A stretch of DNA of 64,000 nt. Origin: Limnohabitans planktonicus II-D5. GTDB taxonomy: Bacteria; Pseudomonadota; Gammaproteobacteria; Burkholderiales; Burkholderiaceae_C. The notes below the pieces were generated by a model. It searched no databases and was not told the DNA's origin. It saw only the letters and a list, made by a program, of their open reading frames with translations. This document shows, piece by piece, positions 1 to 12,000 of this stretch (position 1 is the first letter of the stretch; each line of letters starts with the position of its first letter). The stretch lies in NCBI RefSeq assembly GCF_001270065.2, contig NZ_LFYT02000002.1, positions 124,001 through 188,000 on the forward strand. Reading direction: 5' to 3'. A program made the translations under genes and the position numbers.

Positions 1-3000
1 ATCACGCTGTCGCCCACGGCATCTTCAGGCGTCAGGGCCTTGGCGTTGAAATACACGGCCCCCGGGTTGAGCAGCACACGCTTGCCGTCCACCATTTCGG
101 TGCCACCGGTCTTCTGAATGCCGATGTCGTTGATCTCCAGACCAAACGGGGTCTTGTTGACCACGGTGATGTTGGCCTCACCATGCGCCACCAGGCGTTT
201 GGCGTCGATGGCGGTCTTGATGGCCGCTTGCGAAGCGGTGTCCGCCTTGATCGAGATCAGCCCGGCCGAGGCCAGGATGGAAGGCATGCGCAAGGTCAGC
301 ACGTCAAAGCTGTCGCGTGCCGACACCGCGCCTGTGGCCGCATCGGTTTCGCTCAGGCCGAGCTTGCTCATCTGGTCATTGATGGTGGTCAGCAGCGCCT
401 GGTAACGGGCAATCGCTTCGGCATTGCCTGCATGGCTTTGCATCCAGCCGAGCACCTTGGCGCGGTCTTCAAACAGCTGGTTGGCCACGTTGCCGTAAAT
501 CAGCTTGGGCAAGGCCAGGTCTTTGGGCTTGACGATGTAGAAATCGTCGCTCAGCGCCAAGGCAAAGGCTTTGCCCTTGTCACTGCTCAAGACGTCCAGC
601 TCACGCCAGCCTTCGGATTCGCCATAAGTGGCGATGCGCGGGTCAAAGCTGATGCCTGCGCCCATGCGCTGGTACCAGCGGCCATCCGAAGTGCGCACGG
701 TGTGGCCTGCAGCCACCGTCAGGGTGGTCTCGTTGCCGGTCAAGGTTTGGGTCGGTGAGATCACTTCCCAACGCTTGGTGTCGGTGTAATCCTCTTTTTC
801 CAGCACCAGGTTTTCTTCCACGGTGGGGCCACCTGCGGGGATGAAACGGTAGGCCTGGCCGGCCACACCTTTGCCAAACGCCCCTGGCACCACCTCGACG
901 ATGGCACCGTAGCTGACCGACAAGGCCACGTCTTCCAGGTCCAGCGCAGCGTAGTGGTACTGCTGAGCGATATCGAGCCCCAGCGCCAGTTTTTCAGCGT
1001 CGGTCAGGTCTGTGCCTACACGGTCAGAAGCCAGTTTGGTCTCGTTGTTGACTTCATAAGGCAGCAACTGGACCAGTGTTTTGTAATTGATGCCGGCTTC
1101 CACCGTGACCTGATCGCCCAGGCGCACGGTGTTGTTGCTGTCCACATCTTTGTGGAGCACCGAGTCCAAGGGGAAAACCACCGGGAAAATCAGTGCTTTG
1201 CCTTGTGCGGTGGCCCGCTTGTCCTCGCCCACGCCGGGCTCGGCCAGCATGACCACATTGCCCACGGAACGGATTTTGGCCTTGCCGGTGACATCAATCA
1301 GGTTGTTTTCAATGACTTTCGAGGTGGCAATGGGCACGCCCACACCCCAGGCCAGCATGGTCATGTCTGCCTGCGCGGTGGTGCCCAGCACGTTCGATGC
1401 GCGCGCGCGGTCTTGCCCGGCGTACAGCTGCACCTCGTTGCCCAACAGCTCCGAGCCATTGAGTTGGATGGTGTTGTCCGACTGGAGCGTGGAGGTGGAC
1501 AGCGAAGTGCCCAGGGCATACATGGACACCGACAGCACGTTGGCACCCGCGGTCAGGTCGGCATCGGTGCGAGTGGACAGGTTCAGGTCACCGCTCAAGT
1601 TGCGCAGCTTGGCCGTGCCCACCTTGATGTTCGAGACCATCTCGGAGGTTTGGTTGACGATGGCATTGGACAGGTTCAGCCCGCCAATGGCGTCAATGCG
1701 CACTTTGTCGGTGATGTCGGCCTGGGTGTACGTGGACACCGTGAAATTGCCGGTCTTGCCTGCCGCTGCAGACACCGTCATCTCGGTGCCATCACCGATC
1801 GAGACTTGCGCGCCGTATTTCTGGCCACTCTTGCCGATTTCGGTGGTGATGCCCAGCGAGGTCAAAGCGCCCAGGCCGCCTGCGCCCGATCGCAGCGATT
1901 CACCGCTGGCCGAATACTTGTTCTTGTCGGCCTGGTTGTCGGCCCGGATGGTAATCGTGCCGGCCACGATTTTGCCGTTTTTGCCAATGGCAACATCCGA
2001 GGTGCCCGTGAGCAAAGTGTCCATGGTGGCACCACTGCCAGCCAGCAAACCCACGGCCACGTTCAGGGCGGTGGCATCAAAGCTTTGCGTGCGGGTGGAC
2101 CAGATGTTGAGCAAGCCCACGCCCAGATCGGCCTTATCCCCGATACCCGCACGCGTGGTGCCCACAATTTCCAGGCTGGAATACGCGCCCGCAGCCCCCA
2201 GGAACAAACCGCCCGAAGAGGCGTTGGAGCGTTGGAACACCTCATCACGCGCGCTGGCCGTGAGGTTCAACACGGCCGCAACCACTTTCACATCGTCGCC
2301 CAGCTCGGCAATCACGGCCCCGGCATCCCGGGCCTTGACCGAGGACATGCCCATGGACGCACCCGAAGACACGCTGAGCGCCGCACTGCGCGCATCGGCC
2401 GTCTGGTTGGCGGTGGCCGATATGTCCACCTTGCCCGTGAGCAAATGGGCGTTGATGTCGCTGTTGCGCACCGAAGCCTTGACTGTTGGCGTGAGCGTGT
2501 TTTCTGCCGCAGTCCCTGCGGCAGCGGCGGCCACCAGGCCAAAGCTGGCAGCGGCGGCGTTGACTTCGGCCTTGGAGATGGATTCACCCAGGGCTTTGAC
2601 GGTGAGCGTCTTGCCCACCGTGATCTCGGTTTTGCCCGACTCGGTGGTGCTCAGCTTGTCCGCGCCACTTTGGTCAATCAGCGATTGCGTGACGGTGTTG
2701 ATGGTGTTGAAGGCATGCGCCCCCCCACCAGCGACCGAGCCGCCAATGCTGGCGGCCACGGCTACGGCCACGGCGGTCGAGGACGAATCGATCTTGGCTT
2801 TGTCGTAGCTGTTGACCGTGATGCTGTCGGCCGTCTTGAGCAAGGCCTTGTCCACCAGCGCGGTGATGGTGCTGTTGATCTGGTTGTCGGCCAAGGACAC
2901 GGACAGTGCCACGGAAGCGCCTGCAGCGCCAAAAGAAGCCGCCACCGAAACGGCAGTGACCGTGGTCTTGATGGTCGAGCGGTCTTGCGCGTCCACCACG

Positions 3001-6000
3001 ATGGCGCCGTCCACATCCACCCCTTTGCCGGTGGTGTTGGTGATGGCGGCCTGCGTCTGCGAGCCCACCTGGTTGCTGGCGGCAGCGCCCGCGCCGCTCA
3101 GCGCCACGCCTGCAGCCCCGCCGCCTGCCAGGGCCACCGAGCCCGAGACAATTTGCGATTCAATGGTTTGCGCGGTGTCCGCCTTGACGCTCAGGTCCAG
3201 CGTCAGCGTGTCATCGTCCAGCGCCGTGATGGACGCGTTGTTGACCGAGGCGATGATGCGGTTGGCCGAGGTGCCCACGCGCTGCTTCCACTTTTTGGTG
3301 TCGGCGTAGTCCTGGACCAGGATCAGCTCCTGCACCTTGCCGTCCTTGGTGGTGGCTTTCAGGGTCTCAGAGCCGATGTATTCGTAGACCTCGTTGGCGC
3401 GGGGCCCTGAATTGGCCGCCAGGCGAATCAAATCGCCCTTCTTGATCTGCGTGGGTTTGCTGGTGCCCGAGGTGTAGGTGACCTCACCGTCAAAACCTTC
3501 GGGGTCATAACCGATGTAATTGCGCGCCAGGGCCACGCCAATCGAGGCCCCCACACCGGCCGAGCCGCCCCCACCCACGCCCAGCGAGGCGGAAATGATC
3601 AAGGCCGTGATGCGGTTGGTGGCCTGCGCGTTCACGCTCACGTCGGACGCTGCGCGGATGGCGCTGTCGTCCACCTTGGCGAACACATCGCCCAGGATCA
3701 CGTTCAGGGCAGACGCACCTGCGCCACTGACGCCCACACCAGCAGCGCCACCAAAACCGGCGCCCACCGAAGCGGCCCAGGCCTTGACGGTGATGCTGGC
3801 ACTGGAGCTGCCTTTGACATCCACCGTGCCCTTGGCCTCAAGCTGCGCGCCGCGCAAGCTGGCCAACACCACGGTGTCGATGATGTTGCGCGCCAAAGAC
3901 ACACCAATCGAGACGGCCACACCGGCCGAGCCGCCAAACGAGGCGGCAATGGAGGCCGCGCCCGCATGGGCGTCAACGCGTGAATCGTCGTCGGCCAGGA
4001 TGCTGACGTTGCGCACGGCGATGCGGCTCGGGCATGTGCCCGACGCCGTTTCCGTGTCTGCACCGGCCTGAATGCGCATGCCGATCTGGTTTTGCGCCCA
4101 CACGCCCGAGCCACTGGCGGCCACCCCGGCGGAGCTGCCCACCCCCACAGCGGCAGACCCGGCCACCACCAGCGCCGAGATGGTCTGCTGGGAGGCCGCT
4201 TTCATCTTCAGGTCACCCTCCGAGGTGATGCTGGAGTCGATCACCAAGGCGCGGGTGGTCGCAATGGCCGCGTCACCCACGGCGCCAAAGCCTTCCTGAC
4301 CAATCAGGTTGCGGGCCACGGACACGCCAATCGAGGCACCCACACCGGCTGCGCCACCGCCTGCCGCAATGGCCGCAGACAGGGCTGCAATGCGCGAAGA
4401 AATCGAGGCGTCGCTGTGCGCCTGGATCACCACATCGCCCTTGGCCACCACTTTGGCTTGGCGCAACACGGCATCGGTCGAGCCCATGACCGAGTTGATG
4501 GCGACTGCACCCGCGCCCGAGATGGCCACCGCATTGCCACCGCCAAAACTGATGGCGGCCGAAGCGGCCACCGAGGTGGCATTGATGGCATTGCGCGTGA
4601 TGGTGAACTGGCCATCATCGGTGCGGGTCAGGGTATAGGCCCTGCCCGCGCCGTCGTGGATCATCCAGCGCTGACCGGCTTCGATCATGGAAATGTCGAG
4701 CACCGGCTTGACCTCTTCCCAGTTTTGGCTGTCCAGGTAATTGGTCTTGGACAGGTCCAGTTCCAGCTTGTTCTTGCCTATGTAGCGGTACACCACACCG
4801 GCGATGCCCCCGGCCTTGTGCTGGTCGGCCACTTGCACGGTGTAGCCCTTGCGCATCTCGGTCTTGTCAGCCGTCACCCGCTTCCAGCGGTCCGTCTTGG
4901 TGAAGTCCTCTTTGGTCAGGTCCAGCTTGCGCTCGGTGGTGCTGATGTAGCGGTACACATGGCCTGCCAGTGCGCCACTGGCCACACCCACCTGGTCGTC
5001 CTCTTGGATTTTCTGAGGCGTGGCCTGGCTGCTCAGGTAATCCCACTTCAGACCCGCCGTGCTCTTGTACAAGGCATCCGGGCGCATGGTCTCGATGCTG
5101 GACAGCTTCAAGCCCAGATCCAGCAAGGTGTTGCTGATCAGGGCCAGACTGGCCTCATCGGTGAATTCGGTGGCCAACTCCCAGCGGGCGGTGTTGGCAA
5201 AGTTTTCTTTCCAGAGGCTGATTTCTTTTTCAGTCTTGTCCTCTTGCCACAGGTCGGAGTCCTTGAAGTCGGCATCGCGCAAATCCATCGGTTGCCCATT
5301 GCCTGAGCCGATGTATTTGTAAATCTTGCCCAGCAAGCCGCTGTCTTCGTAGTTGCTGTCCACCCGCACGCGCTGATCTTGCGAGATCAGAACCTTGCCA
5401 TCGGCCGTGCCAAAGTTCACGGCCCCGCCAATGAAGCGGTAGACCTTGCCCACCTGGCCACCTGCGGTGTGCAGCGCATCCACCCGCACGGTGTAGCCCG
5501 CACGCAGGGTGCGGGGGTCCGCCGTGACATCCTTCCAGTCCTTACCGTTGACATAGTCCTGCTTGGACAGGTCCAGCGTCGTGCCAAAGTCACCCAGATA
5601 CTCATAGATCTCGCCGGACGCCAGACGAACGCAATCGAAGGGGTTCAGCTTGGTGAGCCCTTCGGTGCTCAGGTAGTCCCATGGGTACTGACCCGATGTG
5701 CTGGTGTAACTGGTTTTTGCGCCCGCATTGGCGGCGCTGTTGAGCATGTCGGCGGTGACGCCCTTGGCTTGCAGGGCGCTCCATTGGCCGCTGAGCAGTT
5801 GCACGCCGCCCGAGCGGGCGTCCACCGTGACTTGGCCGTCGCGCGCCTGCAGGTCCACCAGACCCACATTGGACAGCACATCCCCTTCGATGCTGTTGAA
5901 GGCCAGCGACAAGCCGATTGAGACCGAAATGGCCGAGCCGCCCGACAAGGAGGCGGACAACGAGGCCGCCCCGGCCATGGCGTCGATGGAGCCCTGGTTG

Positions 6001-9000
6001 CGGGCCGTCACGCTGACACTGTCGGCCTGCACCTTGCGGGCCGTGCCGGTGCCACCGATCAAGGCTTCCAGCCCAGAGTTGATGCGGTTTTCCGCATACA
6101 CCCCCGCCGCACTGGCCGAGATGGCGTTGCCACCTGCAGCGCCCACGGCCGCCGAGCCCGTGCGCACATTCGCCTCAATGAAAGAGCTGCCCGAGGCATC
6201 CACCTGCAAAAGCCCGGCGGCATTCACGCTGGCCGAATCGATGCGTGCACGGGTCGATGCCTTTTTAGGGGTGTAGCTGAGCACACGCCAGACACCCGCA
6301 TCGCTGTAGTTCTGGTTGATCAGGTCGATCCCGTCCTTGTTGCTCAGGGTGTCGCCCAGGTACTCGTAGACCTCTTGGGTCAGCACGCCGGTGTCCTTGA
6401 GCACTTTCTTGCCCTTGAGCAACTCGGTCAGCTTGTTGACCTTGTTGTAGGCTGAAGCTTTGTAGTCGTGGGTGGTGTCCACCACGTCGGCGCCCATGAT
6501 GTTTTTGGCCACCGACACGCCCAGCGAGACCGCAGGCGCAGGGGCACTGCCCGCCACCGACACCGCCGCAGAAATGGTCAGCACACGGGCGATGATCTCG
6601 GCGTCGTTGAGCGCCTTGATGCGCACATCGCCGTTTTTCCCGGCAGCGCCCAGGGTTTCCAGCTCAATGTTGCTGAGGTAGGCATCGGCCAGGCCATTGA
6701 TCAGGTTGAACGACAGGGTTGCACCGCCCGAGACGGCAGGCCCGCCCTTGGGGCTGGCGGCCACCGAAATGGCCGTGGCGGTGCCTTCGCTCACGATGGA
6801 GGCGCTGCGGTCCACCGAAATGCTGACATCGCCGCCGATGCTGGCCTTGGGTGTTCCTGAGGCAGAACCACTCAGGTAGGCCAACACGTTGTTGTCCACC
6901 TCGTTGCGCGACATGGCAAAGCCCACAGAAATGGACACGCCCTTGCCATCTTTGGACACCGCCACAGAAATGGCAGAAGCACTGACCTTGGACTTGATGC
7001 CGGTGGTGCCTTTGGCCTCAATGCTCAAATTGCCCGCCGCCTTGAGGCTCGGGGTGTTGGCCATATAGGCCTTGGTTTGCGCATTGAGCTTGTTCATGGC
7101 GACCACCGGGGCCGCCGAAATGCTGATGGCGTTGGCCTCGCCCGGTTTGCCGGTCTCTTCGTTGGCATCCGGGCCGAATTCGGCGTTGATGGCCAAGGCG
7201 GAGTTGGCGATTTCCGCCTTGACGGTGCCAGAAGAGATGGCCGTGACACTGACGGACCCTGCGGCATCCACCGCCGTGCCATCGGTCCAGGCCAGGGTCA
7301 GCAGCGTTTGCGGGCTGGTGTAGTCGCCGCCGCTGAAGGCGTCCTTGATGAAATCCCAGACGCTGTTGGGTTGGTAGCCAATGGTGTTGAAGGCCAGGGC
7401 CACGCCGACCGAGGTCGTGGCAGAGACTTCACTGGTCACTGTCGCATCGATGACCGATTCGTTGCTGGTGGCAATCCGCACAGAACCGCCACCCGTGGTG
7501 CTCAAGCTGCCCCCATTGACCCAGGCCTTGGCACTGCCCAGCACAGTGTTGGTGGCCACCACGGCGTTCAAACCCAAAGAACCCGCCGTCACGCTGCTGG
7601 TGTCTTCGGCGTTGACTTCAGAAGATTCGGTGGCGCGCACGATGATGTCGCCATGGGCACTGGCCTGCACGCCATCCAGATAGGCATCGACCACCCCGCG
7701 CAGGTCATTGCGCACGACCAGTCCACCGAAACCGGCGGACACACTTTGATCGCCCCCACCCAGTTTGGATTTGGTCAAGGAGTCAATCACCTCGCCCATC
7801 ACCTCAAACCCGGCTTTGGCTAGGCCTTGGGCATCCCAGGCGATCCAGTTTGCAGAGTTTTCGTAGTCCTCCTTGCCCAGGTCAATCGGTGTGCTCAAGC
7901 CCCCCCAAACCCGCAGATACTTCTGCCCTGCTTGGCCCAGCACCTTGCGCCACTTGCTGGCATCGGTGAAGTCCTGCGCTTCAAAATCCACATTCAAAAG
8001 GGGTTCGGTGCCCAGATATTCATAGCTGCTGCCATAGGTGCCGCCGCCCACACTGCGCAGCAACTCCACCCGCTGACCTTTTTTCATGAGCTCGGGCATG
8101 TCGCTGGATTTGTAATCCGCTTGCGCGATCTGAACCACCTGGTTCACGGTGACGAGCTGGGTGCCCGAGCGGTCGGTGAAGGCCACATTGAACGCACCAA
8201 TCTGATCGGCCGCGAGGTTGACCACGCTGCTGCCCAGGGTGTTGCTGGCTTCAGGCACGATCTCAGCGGTGGACTCAATGCTGGCTTTATCTGCTGCACT
8301 GACCCTGAGCCCACCGCCTTTGGCCGCCAATTTGCTGGAGCCCTTTTCCACAAAAGCCGTGGATTCGCTGCTGACCAAGTTGCTGCTGAGCACAAAACCA
8401 AGACCCACCTTGATGCTGCTCAAGCTCTGGGCGGTCTTGAAACCCTTGAACTTTTCCATTTTTTTCTGGTTCAACAAACCCTGCGCCAGGCCATCGGCCG
8501 AGCTGGTTTTGTTGCTGACCAGGGCATCAATGCCCGATGTGGTGAGCGCATCGATGGTGATGGCCCCGGCCGATTCGATGCTGGAGCCAGTGACCGAGGC
8601 ACGCGAACGTGAGGGGTCTTCGGTGCCGATCTGGCTGCCCACGAAGGCTTCCTTGCCCAAATTCCACACCGAATCGGCTTTCCAGCCCACGGTGTTGAAC
8701 GCCATGGTCAGGCCAATGGAGGAGCCTTCGGACATGGTCATGCTCTTGTTGATGGCATGGATGGTGGCGTCTTCATTGGAGACCACCTCCACATCACCGC
8801 TCAGGGTCAAGACCTGACTGGCTTCAATGTCTGCCAACGCTTGGGCCATGACCGTGTTCAAAGCGATCACGCCATTGGCGGCCAGGCCGCCCCCCATCAA
8901 ACTGCCGGTGGAGGTGGCCACACTGTCGATGTAGGCTTCAATGACCGATTCGTCTGTGGAAGTCACCGACAGCGCGCCCGCTGTCAGATCTACTTTGCGA

Positions 9001-12000
9001 AGCAGGGCCACGGCCTGGCCATCGACGACGTTGCGCGAAACCAGGCCCCCGAATGAAGCCCCGCCAAACAGCGACACATTGGAGACCATGTTGGCAATGT
9101 CCCCCATGAAGGACGGGTAGTTGCGGCGCAACTTCAGATCGGAGGACGTCAGGTCTTGTGCATCCCGGCCAAAGGTGACTTTCCACAGCGTGCCGCCTCC
9201 CGCGGCGGGCACTTGCTGCACGAGCACCGACAAACCAGTCGCACGGAAGGCTTTGAGGTCTGCGTCCTGGGCACCCAAAATCGCGTCGCGCAGCTGTGCT
9301 GACGAGGCCTCTGCCACGATGCCTTTGGCCGTGTAGGTTTTGCCCTTGTAGCTGAACTGCAGGTCAAACTTCTGGTCCGACTGCTGGTCCTTCAAGGCCA
9401 CGTCATAGATGTTGCCCACCGCGGCTTGTCCAGCTTGTGTCGTATCGCTGACGATCTTCAGGCCCTTGGACAGATGGATGGCGCGCAGCTGCGCACGGTC
9501 GCCCTCGAGGGCATAGCTGACGGTATAGGTTTGGTCGGTGCCACTGCCTGCGGTGACCGTCAAAGCGTTTTCGGCCAAGGCCTGGCGCAATGCGGCTTGA
9601 ATCAGCAAAGCCTGATCGGCCCTTGTGGGCGCGGCCATGCCCTGGCGCAGCGTGGCCGTTTGCACGGCCAGATGTTTGGCACCGGTCGAGGTGAGGACTT
9701 TGGCCTGGATTTGGCCGATGTTTTGCCCCACCAGGGTGCCTGCCAGGGTGATGTCAAAACCCCAACCGGCCACTTGCTTGTCTTGCACCGTGACCTGCAC
9801 GTTGCCCACGCCCAGCCAAGTTTCCAGCAGGGCTTGCAATTGAATGGCGTTGCCCAGCGCCGTGTCGTCGAGCATCAAGGTTTGGGCATCTTGGCCCGCC
9901 AAAGAAATTTCCAGCGTGGACTCTGCGGCATCGGCGGCATTGACCAGGGTCAGGGTCTGCACTTCGGCCTGGGGCTTGCCCAGGCTGAGCAGCTGGATCG
10001 GACCGGTTTCCACGTCGCCCACAGCCAAACTGAATGAACCGCCGGGTGTGGCGGCCGGGGTCACGGTCAGGGTCTGCACCTCAGCCTTGCCCATGGAGCC
10101 CACGCTCTTGGTCTTGATGTCCGTCCACGATTCGTCAGAAGTCGCACGCGTGTAAAGGTCCACCACCTGCAAGGCATCCTTGCCCAAGCCCAGCAAAGAA
10201 CCGGCCACACCTTCGGTCATCGCCGAGGGGTCTTCCTGGAGCCAGTAGCCCTCGTCGCTGTAGTCTTGCGCACCCAAATCCAGGGACACGGTGTCGCCAC
10301 CCATGTAACGGTAGACCGCCCCACCCTCGCCGCCTTCGCGGTAGTTCTCGGCCACGCGCACTTTGCTGCCAAACTTGATGCTTTGGGTGCCGTCCCCACT
10401 GCCGTAGTCAGCGCTGATCGAGTTGTTGGCGCCGCTGCTGCGGTCACCGCTGCCCGACTTGAGCAGACTTTCTGCCTGCACATTCGGGGCATTGCTGGCA
10501 TGGATGCTCAGGGCGCCGCCCACACTGGCCTTGCCCGGCACGCCGGACACCGCAGAGCGGGCGTCGAGCATGTCGGCCTGCGCCGAGCTGGCCACCAGGT
10601 TGGAGCTCATCACCAGCCCCACCGACGCGGAGGTCATGGTGCCCGAGGATGAGTTGTCAATGTGGGCTTTGAGCGTGGCCGCCAGGGCCGCGTCCAGTGT
10701 GGCATCACCGGCCACCGTCAGCGCGGTGTTGCGGATACGGGCCAGGGCATTGAGCGGGTCTTGCGTGCCTTCGTTGTTCAGCAGTTTGCTCACGGTGAGG
10801 TCGGACAGTTTGGGCGTTTTCCAGCCCATGCTGTTGTAGGCCGACAAAACGCCGACCGAAGCCAGGCTGCCGCTGGCGCTGGCCGTGTTGTCGGATTCAA
10901 TCGCCGAGCGGTTGTTGGCCAGCACGGACAGATTGCCCTGACTGACCAAATCGCTGTCGGTGATGGTGGCATTGAGTTTGCCCAAGATCACGTTGGTGGC
11001 AATCAGGCTGTTGACCGCAATGCCGCCCAGCCCGGGCCAGGTGTCGCCGGCGGTGGACGCAGACCCTGACAGGATCGAGCGCACGATGGCCTCATTGGCC
11101 GCATCGACAGTGACGTTGCCGCCCGTGGACAGGTCCAGGTCATCGAGTGTGGCGTTCACGTTTTGCGACAGGAAGTTGCGCACCACGGTGCCGCCCACGG
11201 CGGCCAGCCCGCCGGTGCTGGCCAGGTCCACCGAGGCGTCAATCTTGGAGCGGTCATCGGCCTGCACCGTGAGGTTGCCCCCCACCCGCAGATCGAGCAC
11301 CTGGGTGCGCCCGTCCACCGGTGTGGCCTGCGCGGCTGTGCCGATCCAGGCGTCGGTGCGGGTGCTGATGCGGTGCGTGGCCGTCACATAACCGCCACCG
11401 CCAAAGAAACCCGCATCGTTGTCAGCGGCAACCCGCGCCAATTGGGCGGCCTGCATGGTGGCCTTGACCGTGAGATGACCGGCGGCCATGACGGGGGCGT
11501 TGATGATCCCGGCCAGCGTTTCGAGCGACTTTTCGGTGCCCAGATCGGGCGAGGAGTAATCGCCGCGTGAGGGCTTGTTGAAGGCCATGCCGTCCCAGCC
11601 CATGACGTTGAAGGCCAGCACCATGGTCTTGGAGCCGCCACCACTGACCGAGGCCTGGTTGTTGGCCTGGATGCTGCTTTGGTTGCTGGCCTTGATGCTG
11701 ACATCACCGGCCGTGTCGATGCGTCCACCTTGCACCAGGGCCGTGGTGCCACCCAGGATGGTGTTGAGGGCCATGACATCGCCACCCGCCCCGAATGAGC
11801 CGACGATTTTGCCTTTGAGGGTGGCATCAATGGCTTGCGAACTCTCGGCCTGCACACGCACGCCCGCACCGGTCGAGATGCTGACCTGATTGAGTTTGGC
11901 GTCAGCACGGTGACGCACCTCATTGCGCGCGCCCATATCGCCTGTGCTCACGTTCCCCAGGATGGCCAGCACGCTGGAGCTGGTGAATTTGGAGGCGTCT

